Assembly (NCBI GenBank): GCA_035494855.1
Contig: DATJGR010000184.1
Location: forward strand, 1 to 28,436
DNA length: 28,436 nt
Reading direction: 5' to 3'
Source of the DNA: DATJGR01 sp035494855
Lineage (GTDB): Bacteria; Pseudomonadota; Gammaproteobacteria; Pseudomonadales; Azotimanducaceae
Shown here: positions 8,022-15,419 of the stretch, piece by piece
Layout of the letters: the number at the start of each line of letters is the position of its first letter
How positions within the stretch are numbered: the stretch's first letter is position 1
Notes under the pieces: model-generated
Seen by the model: only the letters and a program-made list of their open reading frames with translations
Told to the model about the DNA's origin: nothing
The model's database searches: none
Translations under genes and position numbers: made by a program

Positions 8022-8435
8022 TCAGGCCGCGTGCGAAGAGCCGGCGCGCGCGCCGGCGTCGAAGAATGCCTGCAGAGACGTGTGGTAGCGCAGGAAGTCG
8101 AGCTTCTTGCGCGGGTTGATCGCCTTTACGATGTCGTCAGTCGTGTCGATATCGACCAACGTGCGGCCGCTGCCGCTGCGGCGACCCTGGAGGAAGCGTT
8201 CCCACTTGTCGTCGCTCATGTCGATGGCGAAATCGGCATCGCGCAAACCGGCGTCCGTCATCGTGCGTACGTCGTGGCAGCTGAAGCCGCCGAACGTGAC
8301 GAGATACGTCGACTTGTCGCTCTTCACCGCCATCTTCACGTCGATTGAACCGCGCTTGCGGAACGATGGATCGGCATTCACGGCGCTTTGTGCTTTCTTC
8401 AGCCAGGCTTCCGACAGGGTTTCATGAGCGCTCAC
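8022..8435 (-). CDS. Small SCP2-like protein, second copy of a paralogous pair
   Basis: A 137-residue soluble protein. The GTG at 8435 is chosen because GGAG lies seven bases before it and the gene then begins just after the preceding stop; a frame from 8471 would overlap that gene. The core YLVTFGGFSCHDVRTMTDAG followed by DADFAIDMSDDKWERFLQG recalls the sterol-carrier-protein-2 fold, in which a beta sheet precedes a tryptophan-containing helix. It aligns along its whole length with the protein encoded at 8449-8883, sharing the central Cys-x-D-[IV]-R-T element, the [AE]ADF segment and a C-terminal FFDA. A lipid-binding or oxygenase-subunit role is inferred from fold resemblance and operon position only. 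Confidence 0.7.
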   Translation of the reverse strand: MSAHETLSEAWLKKAQSAVNADPSFRKRGSIDVKMAVKSDKSTYLVTFGGFSCHDVRTMTDAGLRDADFAIDMSDDKWERFLQGRRSGSGRTLVDIDTTDDIVKAINPRKKLDFLRYHTSLQAFFDAGARAGSSHAA

Positions 8436-8448
8436 GACGACTTCTCCA

Positions 8449-8883
8449 TCAGGCGAAGGTGGTTTCGACACGCGCCGACGCGTCGAAAAAATCCTGGAAA
8501 TTCTGGTTGTAGCGGTAGAACAGGTCTTGCCGGTATTGATCGTCCGCCGGCGAGTACGCGATGCCTTCGTCCTGCTGCAGATCGAGGCTGTTCAGCGTGT
8601 AGTGCAGATCGGCTTTGCCGTGCGATTGCACGTTCGCAACCATCGCTTTCCACAGTTCGAACGGCATCTCGATGACGAAGTCGGCCTCGCTCAATTCGCT
8701 GTCGGTCGGCGTGCGAATGTCGGCGCACTTCAGTCCTTCGAACACGATCAGGTAACTCTGTCCGTTTACCTTGAACGCCGCGGTGGTGTGACACGCGCCG
8801 CCGCCGCCTTTGTGCAGCGAGCCGTCCGAGTTGTAGACGTCGCGGACTTTCTGAAACCAGTCGAGCGATGGAAAAACGGCCAC
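8449..8883 (-). CDS. Small SCP2-like protein, first copy of a paralogous pair
   Basis: A 144-residue protein from the GTG at 8883, two bases after the stop of the degenerate diiron gene; a much longer open frame upstream is only the mirror of that gene. It begins MAVFPSLDWFQKVRDVYN. The core is YLIVFEGLKCADIRTPTDSE, then EADFVIEMPFELWKAM, then a C-terminal FQDFFDASARVE. These blocks match the protein encoded at 8022-8435 one for one. The resemblance to SCP2-like domains is weak, so the call is tentative. Tight coupling (2 and 13 bases) to its neighbours suggests fixed stoichiometry with the diiron proteins. Confidence 0.7.
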   Translation of the reverse strand: MAVFPSLDWFQKVRDVYNSDGSLHKGGGGACHTTAAFKVNGQSYLIVFEGLKCADIRTPTDSELSEADFVIEMPFELWKAMVANVQSHGKADLHYTLNSLDLQQDEGIAYSPADDQYRQDLFYRYNQNFQDFFDASARVETTFA

Positions 8884-8885
8884 GC

Positions 8886-9977
8886 TCAGTACTCGAGATA
8901 TTTCTTGAGCATCGGATGCAGCATCTCTGCGCGCGGCACGCCGAGCCAGTCGCAGACCGCGAGGTAGTTGCGCACGAAGTCGCCGACGAGATGCAGGTAA
9001 GTCTCCATGCCGACGGTGCGTCCGCCTTTGATGCCGCCGCCGAAGATGATTGCGAGCGCCGGACGCGTCGTCGATTCCTGCAACTCCGCGCCCATCATTA
9101 TTTCGCCGAGGGTCAGCAGCGTCTGCAGGATGTCGGCCTGGCCGGCCTGGTGCGATACGGAATACTTGAGATGGTCGTAGCCGTAGGTGAGGTGTCGGGC
9201 CCAGTCTTCGATCGCTTTGCCGTAGATCATCCGTTCCGCGTCGTTGTGCGCGGCGTTCAGCAATCCCCGCAGCACCAGCATCATGTAGCTGCCGCGCATC
9301 AGGTACAGATACACCGCCGATTCGGTCCAGCCGCCGCGGCTTTCGAGAATCATGCGATTCACCAGTCCGCGACTTTCCTGACCGAGACCGCCTCCATTCG
9401 AGAGTGCGCGCTTGCGCAACGCTTCGATCAGACGGGCGCAGTCGAACGTGGCCGTGGCCAGGAACTGCTTCACCTCGTAATAGCCGTAGGACATCTGGTC
9501 CTGCCAGTACGTGATGATCTCGATCTCGGTGTTCGCGTACTGCATCAGCTCTGTGCACACCTGGCACACCGCGCGCTCGACGTCGTCGGGCAACGGCTTC
9601 AGTGAGGACCACGGCACGTCGGTTGCGGGGATCCAGCGTCGCTGAATCGCCTCCTCGTAGAGGTTCGCCGCGCTGTCGGCCCACATCTGATGCTTGTGGC
9701 GCAGGTTGTACGGCAGCGGCGGCACGCCGGGGCGGGGCAGCGCACCGCGCGGCCGTCGCGTCTGGTCTTCCCAGACTTCGGGTACTTCACCGTAGATGCC
9801 GACGTTCAGGTCGCTCAGGCGCAACCCGTGTTCACCTGGTTTGATGCGGGTGCCCCATTCGGCCGATAGCCCCATCCAGTCGAACGTGGGAACCGGAACG
9901 CCTTCGACCGCCTTTTCGCCGGAGCTGTCCGGCATTGCCGCCGGCACAGCCATTCCCTGAGACGCTTTCGTCGCCAT
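8886..9977 (-). CDS. Ferritin-like protein with lost diiron site (pseudoenzyme paralogue)
   Basis: A 363-residue protein clearly homologous to the diiron protein encoded at 10013-11080; shared blocks include LYEEAIQRRW, ATDVPW and LRKRALSNGGGL. The metal site is gone. The positions of Glu130, Glu164, His167, Glu214 and Glu244 in the paralogue hold Gln146, Cys180, Leu183, Gly229 and Trp259 here, and only His262 (DWARH) remains. The sequence is otherwise intact and well conserved, so it is a structural or regulatory subunit and not a decaying gene. This resembles PaaC beside PaaA in phenylacetyl-CoA epoxidase. An AGGGGT ribosome-binding site lies eight bases before the ATG. It follows its partner by 35 bases and is coupled to the SCP2-like gene two bases downstream. 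Confidence 0.82.
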   Translation of the reverse strand: MATKASQGMAVPAAMPDSSGEKAVEGVPVPTFDWMGLSAEWGTRIKPGEHGLRLSDLNVGIYGEVPEVWEDQTRRPRGALPRPGVPPLPYNLRHKHQMWADSAANLYEEAIQRRWIPATDVPWSSLKPLPDDVERAVCQVCTELMQYANTEIEIITYWQDQMSYGYYEVKQFLATATFDCARLIEALRKRALSNGGGLGQESRGLVNRMILESRGGWTESAVYLYLMRGSYMMLVLRGLLNAAHNDAERMIYGKAIEDWARHLTYGYDHLKYSVSHQAGQADILQTLLTLGEIMMGAELQESTTRPALAIIFGGGIKGGRTVGMETYLHLVGDFVRNYLAVCDWLGVPRAEMLHPMLKKYLEY

Positions 9978-10012
9978 ACGACAGACCCCTTAGCGAGCGC
10001 GTTGGCGCTGAG

Positions 10013-11080
10013 TTAGATCGCCGACTCGTATTGTTGCGGCACCGTCGAACGGCCGTTTTCGAAGCGTTCGCCGAAGCCAGCCGTTTTGACGCGCTGCATG
10101 TACTCCTTCAGCTGGCGCCGACGGATCACGAGCAGCTTCTTGTGGCCTTCGTCGTAGTGTTCCTTGCCGCCCCCCAGCAGGATCGCCAGAGCTTCTGCCG
10201 TTTCAGCCTGGGTGCCGGCGGGGTTCTGCACCCCGGAAAGGATCTGTGCCTCCGCTTCGTCGAGATAGAACTCGATCTCTTCGCGTCGTTCAGGCGCCGT
10301 TTCCGACAGGAAGCGCAGGTGCATGACGCCAAAAGCGACGTGGCGGGCTTCGTCCTGTGCGCACAAGCGATACATGATCTTTTCGGCTTCGTTCTGCCCG
10401 AACAGTTCGCCCATGCGGAACATGGTCAGCACCGCGCCTTCGCCGGAGATGTGCAGGCGGGTGGACATCTCGGTGAAATCGCGGGCGAGGTCGATGCTTC
10501 CGACGAAACCGGACGTCGCTCCCGACATGCGCATCAGGCCGCCGCCGTTGGCGAGCGCGCGCTTGCGGAACACGTCCATGTGGCGTGATTCGTCCATCAC
10601 CTGCGCAAGCAGCACGTGGCGCGGTTCGAAGAAATCTGGCGTGGTGTTCGCAACCCAGCGCGCGGGCACGTCGCCGGCTACGAACTCCACTTCGTTGAAG
10701 AACGTGCACAGCAGACACTCGGCCTCTTCCACGGCATCGGGCAGCGCTTCGATGGTGTGCCACGGCACGTCGGTCGCGGAGCTCCATTGCCGCTGCAGCG
10801 CTTCCTCATACAGGAAGGTCGCGTTCTGCAGCCAGATCTCCGACTTGGCGCGCACGCCGTACGCACCGACGCGATATGCATCGGCGCGCTCGCCGGCGCC
10901 GCGAGGCCGCCCGCTCATGTTCTTGCTGATCTCGGGGATGTCGCCGTAGCTGCCGAGCTGAATCTCCGCGAGCGTCAGGCCGCGCTTCCCCGGCTCCGCC
11001 CGCATTCCCCACTCGCCCATGTGCTGCATCCAGCTCGTGTCGAGATCGTATTCCTGCTGTTTGACCGGTGCCTCGCTCAT
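10013..11080 (-). CDS. Ferritin-like diiron protein, probable catalytic subunit of an oxygenase
   Basis: A 355-residue soluble protein with a complete set of diiron ligands: Glu130 or Glu132 (FFNEVEF), Glu164 and His167 (MDESRH), Glu214 (SGEGAV), Glu244 and His247 (QDEARH). The spacing fits R2/AurF/PaaA-like four-helix diiron enzymes that activate O2. The N-terminal region shares LYEEALQRQW and DVPW with its neighbour and, more weakly, with the diiron protein encoded at 4915. A GAGGG ribosome-binding site (11084-11088) precedes the ATG. It is the first gene of a minus-strand run that continues through a ligand-less paralogue and two SCP2-like proteins, and it is divergent from a CoA-transferase gene. 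Hydroxylation of a CoA-bound or sterol-like substrate is a reasonable guess only. Confidence 0.85.
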   Translation of the reverse strand: MSEAPVKQQEYDLDTSWMQHMGEWGMRAEPGKRGLTLAEIQLGSYGDIPEISKNMSGRPRGAGERADAYRVGAYGVRAKSEIWLQNATFLYEEALQRQWSSATDVPWHTIEALPDAVEEAECLLCTFFNEVEFVAGDVPARWVANTTPDFFEPRHVLLAQVMDESRHMDVFRKRALANGGGLMRMSGATSGFVGSIDLARDFTEMSTRLHISGEGAVLTMFRMGELFGQNEAEKIMYRLCAQDEARHVAFGVMHLRFLSETAPERREEIEFYLDEAEAQILSGVQNPAGTQAETAEALAILLGGGKEHYDEGHKKLLVIRRRQLKEYMQRVKTAGFGERFENGRSTVPQQYESAI

Positions 11081-11139
11081 ATGCCCTCACAGACCTTCGA
11101 ACCCAGAGTCGTCATATAGCATTGTCGGCGCGCCATTAA

Positions 11140-11149
11140 AATACGTATT
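11140..11149. promoter_or_regulatory. Palindrome AATACGTATT in the divergent promoter region
   Basis: A perfect 10-bp palindrome sits near the middle of the 145-bp gap between the minus-strand diiron operon (start 11080) and the plus-strand CoA-transferase gene (start 11226). It is AT-rich in a GC-rich background. A TATATG hexamer on the minus strand (11118-11113) could be the -10 of the diiron operon. The position suits a regulator that controls both directions, but no specific family is indicated. Confidence 0.35.
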
Positions 11150-11225
11150 CACCCGGTTTCCGGTCGATCGTGTGAACTTCGTGCACCCGGCGCTAAGATC
11201 CCGCGACTGATCCTCAGGGGGTTCC

Positions 11226-12428
11226 ATGACTGCAGCGCTCGCGGGCATCCGCGTGCTCGACGTCGGCGGCACTATCGCGACCGGATACTGCGGCAAGCTG
11301 TTCGCCGATCATGGGGCGGAAGTCGTGGACGTGGAGCCACCGCACGGTGCGGCAACCCGAGCGCTCGCGCCGTTCAACGACCGCGCCAGCGCACCGGACA
11401 ACAGCGCGCTGCACGCCTACCTCAGCGCCAACAAGCGCAGCGTCTCGCTGGATGTCCGCAGCCCCGAAGGTCGCGGGCTGTTTCTCGCGCTGGCGCGCAA
11501 CGCGGACGTGGTGCTCGACGCGTCGGTGGGCGGTGACCCGTTGTCGTTGGCGGATCTCGGCGCCGTAGCGCCGCGGGTGGTGTTCTCGCGGGTGACCTGG
11601 TTCGGCCAGAACGGTCCGTATGCCGGCTTCACGGGCACCGACAGCGTTTGTCACGCACTCATCGGAATGGTGCGCAGCATCGGTCCGGAGGAGGGGCCGC
11701 CGCTGCTGCCGTCCGGCTACCAGGCGCAGATCGTCGGCGGCCTCACCGCTTACATCGGCACACTCGGGCACGTCATCGCCGCGGAACTCGGCAATCGCAC
11801 CGCGGCCTGTCAACTCGACACGAGCATCTACGAAGCGAATATGTGCTTCACCGAGGTCGGCGCCGTGGGTGCGTTCAATACCGGCGTCGTTGCGCCGCGA
11901 ATGGGCGTCAATCGGTTCCCCCCGACGTTTCCGTTGGGAATATATCCGTGTCGCGACGGGTGGATCGGCGTTACCGCGTTGACGCCGAGCCAGTGGGCGT
12001 CGTTCTGCGCGCTGCTCGATCTTCCCGATCTCGCGGCGGTGCCGGCCTATCAGACGACGCTTGGTCGGCTCGCCGACGCGGCCGTGCTCGAGCCGATCTT
12101 CAAACGCAAAGTGGCCGAGCAGTCGGCGGCGGACCTGTTTCACCGCGGCCAGTCGATGCGCATTCCGCTTGCGCTGGTTCCCACCATGGAACAGCTGTTC
12201 GACGTCGACCAGTACGTGGCGCGCGGCGCGTTCGGCACGATCTCGCATCCGCTGCAGGGCAACATGACCGCACCGCTGACTCCCTTCAAGCTGTACAGAA
12301 CACCGGCGCTTCCGGGCGGCGTTGCACCGAAGTTCGGCGCCGATACGCGCGCGAGCCTCGCGGCGGTAGGAGTCGACGAGACCGCTTTCGAACGGTTGTG
12401 TCGCGCCAACGTGGTGGCAGAGGGGTGA
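11226..12428 (+). CDS. CaiB/BaiF family III CoA-transferase, subunit lacking the catalytic Asp
   Basis: A 400-residue protein with the family III fold: N-terminal GIRVLDVGGTIATGYCGKLF binding region, AEVVDVEPP, LSANKRSVSLDV and the C-terminal domain. These enzymes move CoA between acids through an aspartyl-CoA thioester intermediate. In the usual D-x-[AV]-x-G segment this protein has QIVGGL with Gln168 at the Asp position, so it is unlikely to form the intermediate itself. It overlaps the next gene by four bases (GTGA), and that gene encodes a homologue with the Asp. The pair probably forms a heteromer, as in succinyl-CoA:benzylsuccinate CoA-transferase BbsEF. Ribosome-binding site AGGGGG lies at 11216-11221. 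The acid substrate is unknown. Confidence 0.85.
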   Translation: MTAALAGIRVLDVGGTIATGYCGKLFADHGAEVVDVEPPHGAATRALAPFNDRASAPDNSALHAYLSANKRSVSLDVRSPEGRGLFLALARNADVVLDASVGGDPLSLADLGAVAPRVVFSRVTWFGQNGPYAGFTGTDSVCHALIGMVRSIGPEEGPPLLPSGYQAQIVGGLTAYIGTLGHVIAAELGNRTAACQLDTSIYEANMCFTEVGAVGAFNTGVVAPRMGVNRFPPTFPLGIYPCRDGWIGVTALTPSQWASFCALLDLPDLAAVPAYQTTLGRLADAAVLEPIFKRKVAEQSAADLFHRGQSMRIPLALVPTMEQLFDVDQYVARGAFGTISHPLQGNMTAPLTPFKLYRTPALPGGVAPKFGADTRASLAAVGVDETAFERLCRANVVAEG

Positions 12429-13657
12429 GCTTGAAACCGTTGCACGGTGTGCGCGTCGTCGATCTGTCGATGGGTTGGGCCGGCCCGCTGGCGGCGCGGC
12501 ATCTCGTCGACATGGGCGCCGAAGTGATCAAGGTGGAGTCGTGCGAGCGCTTCGACTGGTGGCGCGGCTGGGAGGCGACCGAAGAGTGGATCGCGCTCAA
12601 CGCGGCCGAACAGTCGGCGGCGTTCAACACGGTGAACCGCAACAAGCTCGACGTGACGCTCGATCTGACATCGGCCGACGGCAGCGCATTGCTGAAGCGA
12701 CTGGTTGCGATTGCGGACGTGGTGGTCGAGAACTATTCGTCCGGGGTGCTGCCGAAACTCGGCCTCGACTACGCCGCCCTGAAGGAAGTGAATCCGCAGC
12801 TCGTGATGTTGTCGATGCCGGCGTTCGGCGGCAGCGGACCGTGGTCGCGCTATCGCGCCTATGGTTCCACGGTCGAGCACGCGTCCGGCCTGCCGCACCT
12901 CAGCGGCGAACCGGACGGACCGCCGACGATGGTGCACGTCGCATACGGCGACGCGGTGGGCGGCCTGAATGGTGCGGCCGCGTTGCTGACCGCCCTGCGG
13001 CACCGTCGCCGCACCGGCGAAGGCCAGTATCTCGACCTGTCGCAGTCGGAAGGTCTGTTCCCGCTCGGCATACACGGCATCCTGCACCGCTCGGTAACCG
13101 ACCACGCGCCGATCCGCACCGGCAATAGGTCCGATACCTGCGCACCGCACGGCGTATATCCGGCGAGCGGCGACGATCAGTGGGTGGTGATCCAGGTGCT
13201 AACGGAGGAACAATGGCGCGCGCTGGTGGAGACGATCGTCGAGTTGAGGTCGTTCGGCGGAATCGCAGACCGTCTCGCGCGTCGCGACGAACTCGATCGC
13301 GAGCTGTCGGCGTGGACGCGCGCGCGGCCGGCGCGCGAGATCATGACGCAGTTGCAATCGGTCGGCGTGCCGGCCGCGGCGGTGCACAGCATGGCCGACC
13401 TCATCGACGATCCGCAGCTGGCCGCGCGCCGGTTCTGGCAGATGCTCGAGCGCGCCTACGTCGGGACGCAACCGAATCCAGTCGCTCCGTATCGTGTCGG
13501 TGAGGCACCGATTCCGATCGATGCGCCGGCGCCGACACTCGGGCAGCACAATCGCCGCGTGCTCACCGAACTGCTCGGATTGACCGACCCAGATCTCGCC
13601 CGTTTGACGCAGGCTGGCGTCATCGGTGACCGGCCGATGATGCCGCGACCCGAATGA
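12425..13657 (+). CDS. CaiB/BaiF family III CoA-transferase, catalytic subunit
   Basis: A 410-residue family III CoA-transferase. The start is the GTG at 12425, overlapping the stop of the preceding homologue; a TTG at 12431 is also possible. Family features are GVRVVDLSMGWAGPLAARHL, GAEVIKVE, NRNKLDVTLDL, FGGSGPWSRYRAYGST and LRHRRRTGEGQYLDLS. The catalytic aspartate is Asp176 in AYGDAVGG. With the Asp-less partner upstream it likely forms a two-subunit enzyme loading CoA onto a carboxylic acid at the start of a degradation pathway. It is followed by a regulatory region with two palindromes and then the cecR-ybh operon. Confidence 0.92.
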   Translation: MSLKPLHGVRVVDLSMGWAGPLAARHLVDMGAEVIKVESCERFDWWRGWEATEEWIALNAAEQSAAFNTVNRNKLDVTLDLTSADGSALLKRLVAIADVVVENYSSGVLPKLGLDYAALKEVNPQLVMLSMPAFGGSGPWSRYRAYGSTVEHASGLPHLSGEPDGPPTMVHVAYGDAVGGLNGAAALLTALRHRRRTGEGQYLDLSQSEGLFPLGIHGILHRSVTDHAPIRTGNRSDTCAPHGVYPASGDDQWVVIQVLTEEQWRALVETIVELRSFGGIADRLARRDELDRELSAWTRARPAREIMTQLQSVGVPAAAVHSMADLIDDPQLAARRFWQMLERAYVGTQPNPVAPYRVGEAPIPIDAPAPTLGQHNRRVLTELLGLTDPDLARLTQAGVIGDRPMMPRPE

Positions 13658-13670
13658 GCTGAACTGCGAT

Positions 13671-13682
13671 TTCCGATCGGAA
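13671..13682. promoter_or_regulatory. 12-bp perfect palindrome TTCCGATCGGAA
   Basis: A perfect 12-bp palindrome lies between the CoA-transferase stop (13657) and the cecR promoter. It is flanked by GAACT (13661-13665) and AGTTC (13682-13686), giving a larger interrupted inverted repeat. It could be a second operator or a weak transcription end signal; there is no T-run. Confidence 0.3.
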
Positions 13683-13698
13683 GTTCGTGCTTGGTCAG

Positions 13699-13726
13699 TT
13701 GACTTAGGCAAGCGCCTAAGTACGAT
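13699..13726 (+). promoter_or_regulatory. cecR promoter with TetR-type operator in the spacer
   Basis: A -35 element TTGACT (13699-13704) and a -10 element TACGAT (13721-13726) are separated by 16 bases. A perfect inverted repeat, ACTTAGGC-AAGC-GCCTAAGT (13702-13721), overlaps the -35 and fills the spacer up to the -10. This is the geometry of a TetR-family operator that blocks RNA polymerase, so autorepression of the downstream gene and its operon is expected. The predicted transcription start falls almost on the ATG at 13734, so the message may be leaderless or may use the ATG at 13755. Confidence 0.7.
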
Positions 13727-13733
13727 CGCCCGC

Positions 13734-14417
13734 ATGGCCACGCGACCGACATCGATGTCAGCTCGGGGCGATCAGACGCGCGAGTCGCTGATCGACGCCG
13801 CGGTGGAGGTGTTCGGTCGCGATGGATTCCGCGCCGCGAGCACGCGCTCGATCGCCGATCTGGCCCGCGTGAATCAGGCATTGATCGGCTATCACTTCGG
13901 CGGCAAGCCGGGTTTGTACATCGCGGTATTCGATCGGATCACGCGCCGCGTCGCGCAGTATCTGGGTCCGGTTGCGCAGGCGATCGAGCAGCAGCTCGAC
14001 GAAATCGTCGCGGGCGACGACCGAGAGGCGGCGCGCTGCGTCGGCTTCATCCACCAACTGACCGACGCGCTGGTGGCGACGTTCTCGGCACCCGAGTCGG
14101 CGGCGTGGGCGCGGTTGATTCTGCGCGAACAGCAGAATCCGTCGGAGGCGTTCGATCTGCTCTACGGCGGCATGATCGGTCGCATGTTGTCGCTGATCTC
14201 GCGGTTGATCGCGCAGATCTGCGCGACCGATCCGAGCGCCGTGGAAACCCGCGTGATGACGCAAACGATCATCGGCCAGGCGCTGGTGTTCCGGTCGGCC
14301 CGCGCGACCGTGTTGCGGCAACTGGATTGGCAAGACATCGGCACCGCGGAGATCATGACGATCCAGGCGGTGATTCGCCGGAATATCACTGCGATGCTCA
14401 TGGGGGGGCGTAGCTGA
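13734..14417 (+). CDS. cecR: TetR/AcrR-family repressor, CecR (YbiH) type
   Basis: A 227-residue regulator. The N-terminal helix-turn-helix spans about residues 15-64 (TRESLIDAAVEVFGRDGFRA, STRSIADLARVN, ALIGYHFGGKPGLYIAVF). The C-terminal ligand-binding region fits the CecR/CerR subgroup, and the gene order cecR-ybhG-ybhF-ybhS-ybhR matches E. coli, where CecR controls this efflux operon. The stop overlaps the ybhG start (ATGA). The perfect palindrome in its promoter is the likely binding site. Two in-frame ATGs (13734 and 13755) are possible starts; no ribosome-binding site is visible for the first, consistent with a leaderless message. The inducer is unknown; in this setting it could be a pathway intermediate. 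Confidence 0.88.
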   Translation: MATRPTSMSARGDQTRESLIDAAVEVFGRDGFRAASTRSIADLARVNQALIGYHFGGKPGLYIAVFDRITRRVAQYLGPVAQAIEQQLDEIVAGDDREAARCVGFIHQLTDALVATFSAPESAAWARLILREQQNPSEAFDLLYGGMIGRMLSLISRLIAQICATDPSAVETRVMTQTIIGQALVFRSARATVLRQLDWQDIGTAEIMTIQAVIRRNITAMLMGGRS

Positions 14418-15418
14418 TGAGTTCGAAAGGAAGAGTTGCGGTCGGAATCGTCGTCGTGGCGGCTGCCACTGGCGGCGGTTGGTACTGGTACAACGCGGAA
14501 GCGCACATTGCGCCGAGTTCACTCACGTTGTACGGCAACGTCGACATTCGCGAGGTGGAACTCGGTTTTCGGGTGCCGGGCCGCATCACGGACGTGTTCG
14601 TGGACGAAGGAGACGTCGTTACTAAGGGGCAGCGACTGGCCACCATCGACTCCCAACCGTATCGACAAGCGGTAGCCCTCGCCGAAGCGCGCGTGCAGCT
14701 GGCGCAGGCGAACATGGCTAAATTCGAGAAAGGTTCGCGACCGCAGGAAGTGCAGCAGGCTCAGGCGCGCGTCGAAGAGGCCGAAGCCGCATATCTGAAT
14801 GCGCAACGCGAGTACGACCGCCAGATCGACATGTTCAAGGCCGGCAGCACCAGCGCAACCGCGCGCGACGCAGCGCAGGCGCGCCGCGATCAGACGGCCG
14901 CGGGACTGGCCGCCCAGCGCGAAGCACTGGCGCTTGCGAACGAGGGATTTCGCAGCGAGGAAGTGAACGCGAGCCGCGCCGAATTCGCCGCGGCGGTCGC
15001 GCAACGCAGTCAGGCGGAAACGCAACTGGCCGACACGGAACTCTTCGCGCCGAGCGACGGCGTCGTGCTGTCACGCGTTCGTGAGGCCGGCAGCATCGTG
15101 CCGATGGGCGCGCCCGTTTACAGCGTGTCGCTGCGCGATCCGGTGTACGTGCGCGCGTACGTCGGCGAGCCCGATCTCGGCAAGTTCGCGCCGGGCGCGT
15201 CCGTGGAAGTCGCAACCGATTCGTCGGACAAGCGGTATCACGGACAGGTCGGATACGTCTCGCCGCGCGCCGAATTCACACCGAAATCCGTCGAGACCAC
15301 CGACCTGCGTACCGACCTCGTCTATCGCCTTCGCGTAGTGGTCGCCGACGCCGACGAGGGTCTGCGGCAGGGGATGCCGGTGACGCTGAGCGTACCGATC
15401 CGCTCGCCGGCATCCTGA
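14417..15418 (+). CDS. ybhG: HlyD-family periplasmic adaptor of an ABC efflux pump, YbhG type
   Basis: A 333-residue membrane-fusion protein anchored by one N-terminal helix (about residues 8-24). The beta-barrel/lipoyl start LYGNVDIREVELGFRVPGRI and VDEGDVVTKGQRLATID match YbhG. Next comes a long coiled-coil hairpin rich in Ala, Gln and Glu (about 75-205), then APSDGVVLSRVREAGSIV and the near-diagnostic YHGQVGYVSPRAEFTPKSVE and LRTDLVYRLRV. It bridges the inner-membrane ABC transporter to an outer-membrane channel. It overlaps cecR and is followed one base later by ybhF. Confidence 0.93.
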   Translation: MSSKGRVAVGIVVVAAATGGGWYWYNAEAHIAPSSLTLYGNVDIREVELGFRVPGRITDVFVDEGDVVTKGQRLATIDSQPYRQAVALAEARVQLAQANMAKFEKGSRPQEVQQAQARVEEAEAAYLNAQREYDRQIDMFKAGSTSATARDAAQARRDQTAAGLAAQREALALANEGFRSEEVNASRAEFAAAVAQRSQAETQLADTELFAPSDGVVLSRVREAGSIVPMGAPVYSVSLRDPVYVRAYVGEPDLGKFAPGASVEVATDSSDKRYHGQVGYVSPRAEFTPKSVETTDLRTDLVYRLRVVVADADEGLRQGMPVTLSVPIRSPAS

Positions 15419-15419
15419 G

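Noticed and set aside
8889..9684. Upstream extension of the SCP2-like gene at 8449 into a 411-codon frame
   Set aside because: The added part overlaps the conserved ferritin-like gene in another frame and has no recognisable domain; the GTG at 8883 gives coupling to that gene's stop.
11214..13150. Long minus-strand open frames opposite the CoA-transferase genes
   Set aside because: Mirror frames of well-supported family III CoA-transferases; no start signals or domains.
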